Assembly: GCA_016650135.1 (NCBI GenBank)
Contig: JAENWH010000156.1
Coordinates: forward strand, 1 to 5,355
DNA length: 5,355 nucleotides
Origin: Peptostreptococcaceae bacterium
Lineage (GTDB): Bacteria > Bacillota_A > Clostridia > Peptostreptococcales > Anaerovoracaceae
Reading direction: 5' to 3'
The position numbers and the translations under genes are program-made. Numbering within the stretch: the stretch's first letter is position 1; each line of letters starts with the position of its first letter. Under the pieces are notes generated by a model that was given only the letters and a program-made list of their open reading frames with translations, did no database searches and had not been told where the DNA came from. This document shows positions 1 through 5,355 of this stretch, piece after piece.

Positions 1-83
1 CCGTAGCATCTTTCGCCTTTCAAAAAAAGCTTCTGACCTTCTCTTCTGCATAATCTGCAGGAAGCATCTGTATATCTTGCCAT
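1..83 (-). CDS. rpsD: 30S ribosomal protein S4, N-terminal fragment (partial)
   Basis: The first 27 codons run off the window edge in an open frame, beginning MARYTDASCRLCRREGQKLF and continuing LKGERCY. This is the N-terminus of zinc-type (C+) S4: Cys9, Cys12 and Cys26 are visible, and the expected fourth ligand lies beyond the window. S4 is a primary 16S rRNA binder at the start of 30S assembly and, in E. coli and Bacillus, represses its own mRNA. AAAGGAGG lies 11 nt before the ATG, somewhat farther than elsewhere in this cluster. Direct linkage rpsK-rpsD is usual in Clostridia and proteobacteria but not in Bacillus; rpoA and rplQ would be expected next. Confidence 0.93.
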   Translation of the reverse strand, partial: MARYTDASCRLCRREGQKLFLKGERCY

Positions 84-104
84 TTTAAATTACTCCTCCT
101 TTCA

Positions 105-503
105 CTAAACTCTTCTTCTCTTTGGTGGCCTACATCCGTTATGCGGAATAGGTGTAATGTCCTTAATAAGACTGATTTCAAGTCCTGCTGACTGAAGCGC
201 CCTAATGGCTGCTTCACGACCAGACCCTGGCCCCTTAACGTATACTTCAACGAACTTAAGTCCGTGTTCCATCGCTGCTTTTGCAGCTTCTTCAGCTGCC
301 ATTTGTGCTGCAAATGGTGTAGATTTTCTTGATCCTTTAAAACCAAGAGATCCTGCACTTGACCACGCCAGGGCATTTCCGCTTACATCTGTAAGAGTAA
401 CAATAGTATTGTTAAAGGTGGATTGGATATGAGCCTGACCACGTTCAATGTTTTTACGTTCTCTTCTCTTTTTTCTAACTGTCTTTTTTATGATTTTAGC
501 CAT
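105..503 (-). CDS. rpsK: 30S ribosomal protein S11
   Basis: A 132-residue S11, slightly longer than E. coli's owing to a basic N-terminal extension ([17 protein letters not shown], 6-22). The core has [15 protein letters not shown] (25-39), [14 protein letters not shown] (54-67) and [16 protein letters not shown] (88-103), and the C-terminus is [13 protein letters not shown] (120-132). The Asn-Gly at 122-123 corresponds to the site where isoaspartate is known in E. coli S11. S11 lies on the platform of the small subunit near the mRNA exit. GGAGGT stands 8 nt before the ATG. rpsD starts 21 nt after the TAG stop. Confidence 0.98.
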   Translation of the reverse strand: MAKIIKKTVRKKRRERKNIERGQAHIQSTFNNTIVTLTDVSGNALAWSSAGSLGFKGSRKSTPFAAQMAAEEAAKAAMEHGLKFVEVYVKGPGSGREAAIRALQSAGLEISLIKDITPIPHNGCRPPKRRRV

Positions 504-518
504 TTTTTCCTACCTCCT

Positions 519-896
519 TTACTTTCCTACTTTCTTCTTTCTACCTACAGTCTTCTTTGGACCCTTACGAGTTCTTGCGTTAGTTTTAGTCTTTTGACCT
601 CTAACTGGAAGTCCTCTTCTATGTCTGATTCCTCTATAGCATCCAATTTCCATCAGTCTCTTAATATTTAATGAAACTTCTCTTCTAAGGTCGCCTTCTA
701 CTATATAATCTTGTTCTAAAGCTTTTCTTATTGCACCAGCCTGATCCTCTGATAAATCTTTTACTCTTGTATCAGGGCTTATTCCTGTTTTTTCAAGAAT
801 TGCTAATGCTGTTGGTCTACCGACACCAAAAATGTATGTAAGACCTATTTCTACTCTTTTTTCTTTTGGTAAGTCGACACCGGCTATACGAGCCAT
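519..896 (-). CDS. rpsM: 30S ribosomal protein S13
   Basis: A 125-residue S13 of normal length. The N-terminus [26 protein letters not shown] (1-26) leads into the helix-two-turn-helix rRNA-binding region, and the basic C-terminal tail [23 protein letters not shown] (91-113) is the family signature. The very C-terminus is lysine-rich. S13 lies in the head of the small subunit, contacts L5 and L31 across the subunit bridge and touches the P-site tRNA. It is the first gene of the alpha-operon section and is preceded by the largest spacer in the window (153 nt), which holds a candidate regulatory RNA. rpsK follows after 15 nt. Start choice is backed by a strong SD. Confidence 0.98.
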   Translation of the reverse strand: MARIAGVDLPKEKRVEIGLTYIFGVGRPTALAILEKTGISPDTRVKDLSEDQAGAIRKALEQDYIVEGDLRREVSLNIKRLMEIGCYRGIRHRRGLPVRGQKTKTNARTRKGPKKTVGRKKKVGK

Positions 897-941
897 ACTA
901 CTCCTCCTTCTCCATCATTTTTAAATCCCTTGCAATGGAAA
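897..941 (-). promoter_or_regulatory. rpsM ribosome binding site with flanking pairing potential
   Basis: AAGGAGG at 909-903 lies 8 nt before the rpsM ATG and is a strong site. Just upstream, minus-strand UUUCCAU (941-935) can pair with AUGGAGA (915-909) over 7 bp including one G-U, placing a hairpin against the SD. In addition, ACUACCUC at 1000-993 in the upstream structured element can pair with GAGG (906-903) and UAGU (900-897) around a 2-nt bulge, which would hide the SD. The SD itself is certain; the competing pairings are inferred by eye. Confidence 0.6.
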
Positions 942-980
942 TAAAAACTGGCAATTAAATTTAATTTAAAATACATTTAT

Positions 981-1048
981 AGAAACACTTATGAGGTAGT
1001 CCCGTTGCCTCACGGCAAGAAGACACAGCCGCCCACTCTAAGTTTTCT
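981..1048 (-). promoter_or_regulatory. Candidate structured RNA leader between rpmJ and rpsM
   Basis: Read as minus-strand RNA, bases 1048-1036 (AGAAAACUUAGAG) pair with 995-981 (CUCAUAAGUGUUUCU) in 13 base pairs interrupted by single-base bulges at 992 and 986. Inside, bases 1024-999 form GUCUU-C-UUGCC-GUGA-GGCAA-C-GGGAC: a 5-bp stem capped by a GNRA tetraloop, a 1x1 C/C mismatch, then a second 5-bp stem containing two U-G wobbles. An asymmetric internal loop (11 and 3 nt) joins the two parts. The wobbles would not pair in the plus-strand transcript, so the fold favours the minus-strand RNA. The outer stem starts one base after the rpmJ stop. Position, just before rpsM-rpsK-rpsD, matches that of the E. 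coli alpha-operon leader bound by S4, but I do not see a recognisable copy of that element. An unassigned ribosomal-protein leader is the best guess. Confidence 0.55.
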
Positions 1049-1049
1049 T

Positions 1050-1163
1050 TTAGCCTTGCGTCTGCTTGTGCTTTGGATTTTCACAGATAACCATTACTTT
1101 TCCATTTCTCTTAATAACTTTGCACTTTTCGCAGATCGGTTTAACGGATGCTCTAACTTTCAT
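1050..1163 (-). CDS. rpmJ: 50S ribosomal protein L36, zinc-binding (C+) form
   Basis: A 37-codon gene beginning [15 protein letters not shown] and ending NPKHKQTQG before TAA. The zinc ribbon ligands Cys11, Cys14, Cys27 and His32 are all present, so this is the zinc-dependent C+ paralogue rather than the zinc-free type used under zinc starvation. L36 is the smallest large-subunit protein and helps shape 23S rRNA. A perfect AGGAGG precedes the ATG by 7 nt. The gene follows infA after 35 nt. The stop is directly followed by the 153-nt structured spacer before rpsM. Confidence 0.97.
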   Translation of the reverse strand: MKVRASVKPICEKCKVIKRNGKVMVICENPKHKQTQG

Positions 1164-1187
1164 CACCGTTCCTCCTCTTTAATCCAT

Positions 1188-1199
1188 AGCGTTAACGCT
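1188..1199. repeat. 12-bp perfect palindrome in the infA-rpmJ spacer
   Basis: AGCGTTAACGCT reads the same on both strands and touches the first base of the infA stop codon. In mRNA it could form only a 4-bp stem with a UUAA loop, and no U-run follows, so it is not a convincing terminator. Its function is unknown and it may be chance. Confidence 0.4.
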
Positions 1200-1417
1200 T
1201 ATTTATCTCTCCAAGTAATTCTGCCGCGAGTTAAATCATAAGGTGAAAGTTCTACTTTTACCCTGTCTCCCGGTAAAATTCTAATGAAGTTCATTCTAAT
1301 TTTTCCTGAAATGTGTGCAAGTACTTCATAACCGTTTTCCAGCTTAACTACAAACATTGCGTTCGGTTGAGCATCCACTACAGTACCAAGTACTTCGATG
1401 ACGTCTTTCTTCGCCAT
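1199..1417 (-). CDS. infA: Translation initiation factor IF-1
   Basis: A 72-residue single S1/OB-fold protein, exactly the normal length. The conserved core [20 protein letters not shown] (residues 32-51) and the C-terminal [13 protein letters not shown] (58-70) leave no doubt about the family. IF1 binds the A site of the 30S subunit and works with IF2 and IF3 to select the initiator tRNA. The ATG follows AGAGGTG by 6 nt. The gene sits directly before rpmJ, as in most Gram-positives. The TAA stop overlaps a 12-bp palindrome (1188-1199) at the start of the 35-nt spacer to rpmJ. Confidence 0.98.
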   Translation of the reverse strand: MAKKDVIEVLGTVVDAQPNAMFVVKLENGYEVLAHISGKIRMNFIRILPGDRVKVELSPYDLTRGRITWRDK

Positions 1418-1445
1418 ATTTTACACCTCTCTCTTATTTCTTAAC

Positions 1446-2192
1446 CTATAAGGTTATTAGTTCTGGTTCGCCATCCGTTATTACTACAGTATTTTCATAA
1501 TGAGCAGATAGTTTACCATCCAGTGTTACCACTGTCCAATTATCCAGGAGAACCTCAACCTCATACGTACCTTGGTTTATCATTGGTTCTATGGCAAATA
1601 CCATTCCCTTTGATATTCTAGGTCCTCTTCCGGCTTTGCCGTAATTTGGAATTTGCGGTTCTTCGTGCATAGCTCGTCCGACTCCATGACCTACAAAGTC
1701 ACGTATAACAGAGAACCCTTCTTCCTCAGCCCTTGTTTGAATGGCGTGGGATATATCCGAAAGTCTGAATCCTGGCTTGCAGAATTTGAGCCCTTCAAAA
1801 AAACTTTCTCGTGTTACTCTAATCAGTTTTTCTGCTTCAGCACTGATTTTGCCGACTGGGTACGTTCTTGCAGCGTCACTTACATATCCCTTGTGGGTAC
1901 ATCCAACGTCTACACTAACGATATCCCCTTCCTTCAGTATCCTTTTTGAAGTTGGGATTCCATGAACCACTTCTTCATTAATTGATACACAGGCACTTGC
2001 CGGATAGCCATTATAGCCTTTAAAACTTGGAATCATATGATTAGATAAAATTGTCTTTTCTACAAACCGGTTTACCTCCAAAGTGGAAATGCCTGGTTTG
2101 ATAAAAGTTTCCAAATCTTTTAGTATTTGGGCTGTAACCTTACCCGATTCTCTCATAATGTTGATTTCTTGATCTGACTTAATGATAATCAT
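1446..2192 (-). CDS. map: Methionine aminopeptidase, type I
   Basis: A 248-residue metallopeptidase that removes the initiator Met from nascent chains. The five metal ligands of the pita-bread fold are in place: Asp95 (VSVDVG), Asp106 (YVSDAART), His169 (VGHGVG), Glu202 (AIEPMI) and Glu233 (HYENTVV). The substrate-side His77 (VHGIP) and His176 (MHEEPQIPNYG) are also present. There is no N-terminal zinc-finger extension and no type II insertion. The start at 2192 gives MIIIKSDQEINIMRESG, the usual N-terminus, and has a well-spaced SD. An in-frame ATG at 2198 would add two residues, but its SD would be too close. In most Firmicutes a small KOW-domain gene may follow; here only 28 nt separate map from infA. 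Confidence 0.96.
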   Translation of the reverse strand: MIIIKSDQEINIMRESGKVTAQILKDLETFIKPGISTLEVNRFVEKTILSNHMIPSFKGYNGYPASACVSINEEVVHGIPTSKRILKEGDIVSVDVGCTHKGYVSDAARTYPVGKISAEAEKLIRVTRESFFEGLKFCKPGFRLSDISHAIQTRAEEEGFSVIRDFVGHGVGRAMHEEPQIPNYGKAGRGPRISKGMVFAIEPMINQGTYEVEVLLDNWTVVTLDGKLSAHYENTVVITDGEPELITL

Positions 2193-2842
2193 CCGCATTC
2201 TCCCAGCTTGCTGACAATACCCGAGAATACACTGTCTGAACCGAAAGACCCGTCAATATCGGCCAATCTTCCAGTGTTAATATAATACTCTACTAAAGGT
2301 TTTGTCTGTGCATTATATACGCCAATTCTATTTTCAACAGTTTCGGCAGTATCATCTTTCCTTTGGTAAAGTTCTCCCCCACAGATATCGCATATTCCTT
2401 CAACCTTCGAAGGCATATTTTTGATGTGATAGGTTGCTCCACATGTTTTGCAGACTCGCCTGCCAATAATTCTTTCCATTAATGCTTCTTGATCCACATT
2501 AATGTTCAGAACCTTATCTATGGAAAATCCCTTTTGCTCCAGAAAGGCATCAAACTCTTCAGCTTGATAAACCGTCCTTGGGAAGCCATCCAGAAGATAA
2601 CCGTTTTTACAGTCTTCCTCTAAAGTTCTTGCCTCCGCAATTTTAACGATTAAGTCGTCCGGGACAAGTTCTCCCTTGTTCATATACTCTTTTGCTTTTA
2701 CACCAAGAGGAGTTCCATTTTTGATATTCTCTCTGAGAATATCTCCGGTAGATATATGAGGAATCTTATATTTTTCAATTATTTTAGCTGCCTGTGTACC
2801 TTTTCCTGCACCGGGAGGTCCAAGTAATATTATTCTAAGCAT
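2189..2842 (-). CDS. adk: Adenylate kinase, zinc-type LID
   Basis: A 217-residue enzyme that interconverts ATP + AMP and 2 ADP in the cytoplasm. The P-loop GPPGAGKGT is at residues 8-16, the AMP-binding region begins at STGDILRE (31-38), and LLDGFPRT (83-90) is the adenylate kinase signature. The long-form LID domain carries Cys131, Cys134, Cys151 and Cys154 in a CxxC...CxxC arrangement, the structural zinc site common in Gram-positive bacteria, followed by catalytic arginine and acidic residues in QRKDD (160-164) and ENRI (170-173). AGGAG lies 10 nt before the ATG. secY-adk-map is the standard Gram-positive order. The TGA stop overlaps the preferred map start by 4 nt, and the adk 3' end supplies the map ribosome binding site. 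Confidence 0.98.
   Translation of the reverse strand: MLRIILLGPPGAGKGTQAAKIIEKYKIPHISTGDILRENIKNGTPLGVKAKEYMNKGELVPDDLIVKIAEARTLEEDCKNGYLLDGFPRTVYQAEEFDAFLEQKGFSIDKVLNINVDQEALMERIIGRRVCKTCGATYHIKNMPSKVEGICDICGGELYQRKDDTAETVENRIGVYNAQTKPLVEYYINTGRLADIDGSFGSDSVFSGIVSKLGECG
2200..2204 (-). promoter_or_regulatory. Ribosome binding site that decides the map start
   Basis: GGGAG on the minus strand, inside the final codons of adk. It lies 7 nt from the ATG at 2192 but only 1 nt from the ATG at 2198, so it supports the shorter start. With that start, adk and map share the overlap ATGA, typical of coupled translation. Confidence 0.75.
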
Positions 2843-2858
2843 TATATTTTAACTCCTA

Positions 2859-4139
2859 TTATTTGAGAAATCCTTGATAATTTCTCATTACCATTTGATT
2901 TTCAAGTTGTTTCATTGTGTCAAGTGCTACGCCTACAGCGATAAGCAGTGATGTACCTCCAAACCTGATGTCCAGATTCGTAAACTGACCTATTAGTGTA
3001 GGAATAACAGCAATGATTGCAAGGAATACAGCTCCAACAAATGTGACTCTAGTCAATACTTTTGTTAGATATTCAACAGTTGATCTGCCTGGCCTGATTC
3101 CTGGTATGAATCCGCCATTTGCCTTCATATTATTTGCCACATCCGCAGGGTTAAAAGTAACCGCTGTGTAAAAGTATGTAAAAAACATGATTAGCAACAT
3201 GTTAAAAAACATGTATATCCATATTCCCGGATCGCCAGATGGTGACAGCCATTTTGACACCCATTCTGAAAATCCAGTATTAGGCGTGAAATATGTCAGT
3301 GTTAATGGAAATTGAAGTAATGATAAGGAGAATATTACTGGAATAACTCCAGCCTGATTTACCTTAAGCGGAATGTGTGTCGATTGACCGCCGTACATTT
3401 TTCTTCCAACAACTCTTTTTGCATATTGAACCGGTATTCTTCTCTGTCCCTGCTGAATTTCGATGATACCAACCACTACTATAATTGCAAATATAATGAA
3501 GATAATAATAGTTATTATACTAACTTCACCTGCCTGGAACTTAACCCAGGTTGTATGCATAGCACTAGGCAATCTGGATACTATTCCAGCAAAGATGATA
3601 AGTGAAATTCCGTTTCCAATACCGTTATCGTTTATTTGCTCACCAAGCCACATCAGAAAAGCTGTACCTGCTGACAGTGTCAGTACGATTACTGATATTG
3701 AGAATATATCTGTACTGATCAGCGCTTGTCTGAATAGTCCGACTGATAATCCAATTGCCTGTATAAAGGCCAGGACAACAGTCAGATATCTGGTAAACTG
3801 AGCAATTTTCTTTTTACCCTCTTCTCCCTCTTTTGCAATTCTCTCTATTGCAGGAACTGCTATGGCAAGAAGCTGGAATATGATAGATGCTGTAACATAT
3901 GGTGTGATACTTAAAGCAAATATTGTAAAGTTGCTGAAAGCTCCACCAGAGAACAAGTCAAACAAACCAAATAGTCCTGTATCCCCACTGAACACATCAG
4001 CAAGAACGGCTCTGTCCATTCCTGGAACTGGAATATTTGAACCCAATCTGAAAACAGCCAACATTAACAATGTAAATATGATTTTATTTCTAATCTCTGG
4101 TATTTTCCAAGCGCGGGCTATTGTTTTTATCATACCCAT
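2859..4139 (-). CDS. secY: Preprotein translocase subunit SecY
   Basis: A 426-residue polytopic membrane protein, the channel of the Sec translocon that passes unfolded proteins from SecA or the ribosome across or into the cytoplasmic membrane. Ten hydrophobic segments can be seen at about residues 18-36, 71-95, 115-137, 147-166, 176-190, 207-228, 262-283, 305-326, 365-385 and 396-410. The GLFDLFSGGAFSNFTIFALSITPYVTAS region (58 onward) covers the plug and start of TM2. The cytosolic loops that dock SecA and the ribosome are recognisable: QQGQRRIPVQYAKR (229-242) and NNMKANGGFIPGIRPGRST (336-354). The start follows rplO by one base and is backed by a strong SD within rplO. The length is typical and nothing is broken. 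adk follows after 16 nt. Confidence 0.99.
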   Translation of the reverse strand: MGMIKTIARAWKIPEIRNKIIFTLLMLAVFRLGSNIPVPGMDRAVLADVFSGDTGLFGLFDLFSGGAFSNFTIFALSITPYVTASIIFQLLAIAVPAIERIAKEGEEGKKKIAQFTRYLTVVLAFIQAIGLSVGLFRQALISTDIFSISVIVLTLSAGTAFLMWLGEQINDNGIGNGISLIIFAGIVSRLPSAMHTTWVKFQAGEVSIITIIIFIIFAIIVVVGIIEIQQGQRRIPVQYAKRVVGRKMYGGQSTHIPLKVNQAGVIPVIFSLSLLQFPLTLTYFTPNTGFSEWVSKWLSPSGDPGIWIYMFFNMLLIMFFTYFYTAVTFNPADVANNMKANGGFIPGIRPGRSTVEYLTKVLTRVTFVGAVFLAIIAVIPTLIGQFTNLDIRFGGTSLLIAVGVALDTMKQLENQMVMRNYQGFLK

Positions 4140-4140
4140 A

Positions 4141-4581
4141 TTAGATCACCTCTGCCTTTCCTCCGGCAGATTCAATCTTTTCTAATGCTGTTTTGCTGAA
4201 CTTTTGAGCTCTGATGGTAATTTTCTTTTCAAGAGTACCTTCTCCAAGGATCTTTACTCCAGCCTTTACCTGCTTTACAAGTCCAATTTCTTTTAATAAT
4301 TCTGGCGTTACTATTGTTCCATCTTCAAAATTATTAAAATCATCTAAATTAAGGATTGTATATTCGGATCTGAATATATTAGTAAACCCTCTTTTAGGAA
4401 TTCTTCTATATAGTGGCATCTGGCCACCTTCGAAACCTAGTCTAGTTCCGCCGCCGCTTCTTGAGTTTTGACCGTTCATACCTCTACCGCCATCTTTACC
4501 CTGGCCTGAAGCTGTACCACGACCTCTTCTCTTTGTCTTTCTAGTTGCGCCTGCAACAGCTTTTAATTCATGAAGTTTCAT
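4141..4581 (-). CDS. rplO: 50S ribosomal protein L15
   Basis: A 146-residue L15, the usual length. The basic, glycine-rich N-terminal extension (residues 11-50, including RRGRGTASG and [14 protein letters not shown]) runs through 23S rRNA in the subunit. The [17 protein letters not shown] block (50-66) is a strong family hallmark, and the globular C-terminal domain contains VKILGEGTL (109-117). The stretch [11 protein letters not shown] (28-38) differs from the commoner GKT-GRGHKGQ, with Met-Asn in place of His-Lys. AGGAGGTG lies about 7 nt before the ATG. The last codons (GCA GAG GTG ATC) also form the secY ribosome binding site, and the TAA stop is one base from the secY ATG, so the two genes are probably translationally coupled. 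Confidence 0.97.
   Translation of the reverse strand: MKLHELKAVAGATRKTKRRGRGTASGQGKDGGRGMNGQNSRSGGGTRLGFEGGQMPLYRRIPKRGFTNIFRSEYTILNLDDFNNFEDGTIVTPELLKEIGLVKQVKAGVKILGEGTLEKKITIRAQKFSKTALEKIESAGGKAEVI
4144..4152 (-). promoter_or_regulatory. secY ribosome binding site inside the end of rplO
   Basis: On the minus strand this reads GAGGTGATC, nine bases matching the extended anti-Shine-Dalgarno complement (AAGGAGGTGATC). It ends 4 nt before the secY ATG at 4139. It lies wholly within the last rplO codons plus the stop region, so ribosomes finishing L15 pass over it. It favours the first ATG over the in-frame ATG two codons later. Confidence 0.85.
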
Positions 4582-4599
4582 TATTGTGCACCTCCTATC

Positions 4600-4779
4600 C
4601 TACAGTTTTTCTACAGTCACAAGATGTTCTACCTTTTTAATAGCTCCTTTTGATTGGGGAGTTTCTGGCAGTTCAACTGAGTGGTGCATTTTTCTTAAAC
4701 CTAACGCTTCAACAACTTTTCTTTGCATTGGAGAAGCGCCAATAACACTTTTTGTTAAAGTAACTTTAATATTTGCCAT
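4600..4779 (-). CDS. rpmD: 50S ribosomal protein L30
   Basis: A 59-codon gene beginning MANIKVTLTKSVIG and ending VTVEKL before TAG. The length of about 60 residues, the early IKVTL-KS-IG strand, the central ALGLRKMHHSVE segment (25-36) and the C-terminal KKVEHLVTVE strand are typical of bacterial L30, a small single-domain protein of the large subunit. The ATG is preceded by AGGAG at normal distance, within the 11-nt gap after rpsE. Its place between rpsE and rplO is the standard spc operon order. The stop lies 18 nt before rplO. Nothing is truncated. Confidence 0.96.
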   Translation of the reverse strand: MANIKVTLTKSVIGASPMQRKVVEALGLRKMHHSVELPETPQSKGAIKKVEHLVTVEKL

Positions 4780-4790
4780 TTGACTTTCTC

Positions 4791-5297
4791 CTATCCTAAG
4801 ATTTCTTCCTTAGTTTTTCCTCTGAGTCTGCCAATTTGTTCAACAGTCTTTAAGTTTCTAAGGCCTTCAATTGTGGCGTTAGCCATGTTCCCTGTATTAC
4901 TTGAACCAATTGACTTAGCTCTAACGTCTTTAATTCCTGCAGCTTCCAGTACAATACGTACTGAACTTCCTGCAATAACGCCGGTACCTTGTAATGCTGG
5001 CATAATAAGTACCTGTCCAGCGCCAAAGATTCCCAGGCTTCTATGTGGGATTGTTGTTCCTACTGTTGGAACGTAAATTAAGTTCTTCTTTGCATCTTCA
5101 ATCGCTTTTCTTACAGCTTCAGGGATTTCCTGAGCTTTTCCAAGACCAACACCAACGTATCCTTCGCCGTTTCCGACTACGATCGTTACGCTAAATCTCA
5201 TATTTCTACCACCTTTAACAGTCTTCGCAACACGTCTAATGTTAACGATGGATTCTTTTAAGTCAAGCTTGGATGCATCAATCATATTTTGTCGCAT
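4791..5297 (-). CDS. rpsE: 30S ribosomal protein S5
   Basis: A 168-residue protein of normal S5 length. The N-terminal double-stranded RNA-binding-like domain spans about residues 6-75 and contains [10 protein letters not shown] (22-31), the loop in which spectinomycin-resistance changes are known in E. coli; here it has the ordinary VKGGR form. The C-terminal domain follows with VGTTIPH (79-85), FGAG (91-94) and GTGVIAG (104-110). S5 sits on the solvent side of the small subunit near helix 34 and the mRNA entry and supports decoding fidelity. The chosen ATG has AGGAGG 9 nt upstream; the next ATG (codon 5) is too far from it. Some usually conserved positions differ, such as GSSVR (110-114) where many S5 proteins have GGPVR. 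It is followed by rpmD after 11 nt. Confidence 0.98.
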   Translation of the reverse strand: MRQNMIDASKLDLKESIVNIRRVAKTVKGGRNMRFSVTIVVGNGEGYVGVGLGKAQEIPEAVRKAIEDAKKNLIYVPTVGTTIPHRSLGIFGAGQVLIMPALQGTGVIAGSSVRIVLEAAGIKDVRAKSIGSSNTGNMANATIEGLRNLKTVEQIGRLRGKTKEEILG

Positions 5298-5313
5298 TCC
5301 TTTTCTCCTCCTG

Positions 5314-5355
5314 TTAGAATTTAAGTCCGGCTTGACGTGCTCCGTCAGCCAACTC
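5314..5355 (-). CDS. rplR: 50S ribosomal protein L18, C-terminal fragment (partial)
   Basis: Only the last 13 codons and the TAA stop are inside the window; they read [13 protein letters not shown] in a frame open to the edge. L18 proteins typically end in a motif like A-REAGL-F, and rplR normally sits directly before rpsE in the spc operon, so both tail and position agree. L18 binds 5S rRNA in the central protuberance of the large subunit. The stop lies 16 nt before the rpsE start, and the rpsE ribosome binding site fills that gap. The identification rests on a short tail plus synteny, not on a full domain. Confidence 0.88.
   Translation of the reverse strand, partial: ELADGARQAGLKF

Noticed and set aside
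20..376. Alternative minus-strand frame of 118 codons overlapping rpsK and rpsD
   Set aside because: It runs out of frame through S11 and the S4 start, both unmistakable, and its product has no family resemblance.
953..966. AATTAAATTTAATT, a 14-bp palindrome
   Set aside because: Built only of A and T in an AT-rich linker; it forms a very weak RNA stem and is likely low-complexity chance.
950..1018. Internal promoter for rpsM in the AT-rich spacer
   Set aside because: TATAAA-like hexamers exist (for example minus strand 981-976), but the bases 17 nt upstream read CGGGAC, with no resemblance to a -35 box. AT-rich DNA gives such hexamers easily.
999..1024. Hairpin in the rpmJ-rpsM spacer as an intrinsic terminator
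   Set aside because: The inner stem is not followed by a U-run; the bases after it are UACCUCAUAAG. The outer stem is followed by mixed AU sequence (AUAAAUGUAUUUU), not a clean U-tract, and the operon continues in the same direction.
2193..2198. Longer map protein starting at base 2198
   Set aside because: The only SD is 1 nt from that ATG, too close for initiation; the ATG at 2192 has correct spacing.
3375..4185. Open frames on the plus strand opposite secY and other genes
   Set aside because: They are antisense shadows of well-supported conserved genes, have no good SD and encode no recognisable protein.

Overview
All genes in this window lie on the minus strand, so transcription runs from base 5355 down to base 1. 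The window is the downstream half of the spc ribosomal-protein operon joined to the start of the alpha operon. In transcription order it holds the last codons of rplR (L18), rpsE (S5), rpmD (L30), rplO (L15), secY, adk, map, infA (IF1), rpmJ (L36), rpsM (S13), rpsK (S11) and the first 27 codons of rpsD (S4). Two of these genes, rpmD and rpmJ, are short, and rplR and rpsD are cut by the window edges. I see no mobile element, tRNA, rRNA, CRISPR array or horizontally acquired gene.

The organism is most likely a low-GC Firmicute of the class Clostridia. The DNA is AT-rich, Shine-Dalgarno (SD) sites are strong (AGGAGG types), and adenylate kinase has the four-cysteine zinc LID common in Gram-positives. 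rpsD directly follows rpsK, whereas in Bacillus rpsD lies elsewhere. I cannot place it to genus. The small KOW-domain gene often found between map and infA in Firmicutes is absent.

Layout on the minus strand: bases 5355-4141 encode 50S and 30S proteins. Bases 4139-2859 encode the SecY translocon channel. Bases 2842-1446 encode adenylate kinase and methionine aminopeptidase, which overlap by 4 nt (ATGA). Bases 1417-1050 encode IF1 and L36. Bases 896-1 encode S13, S11 and the start of S4. Spacers are 1-35 nt throughout, with one exception: 153 nt between rpmJ and rpsM.

That spacer is the most interesting part of the window. It starts one base after the rpmJ stop with a long bulged stem that encloses a GNRA-capped hairpin. 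It then has an AT-rich linker and ends in the rpsM ribosome binding site. Part of the structured region is complementary to that binding site. This is the position where E. coli carries the S4-responsive alpha-operon leader, so an autoregulatory leader is a reasonable hypothesis here, though the sequence alone does not prove it.

The genes work together in ribosome assembly (L18, S5, L30, L15, L36, S13, S11, S4), initiation (IF1), nascent-chain processing (Map) and membrane export (SecY), with adenylate kinase supporting adenylate balance.
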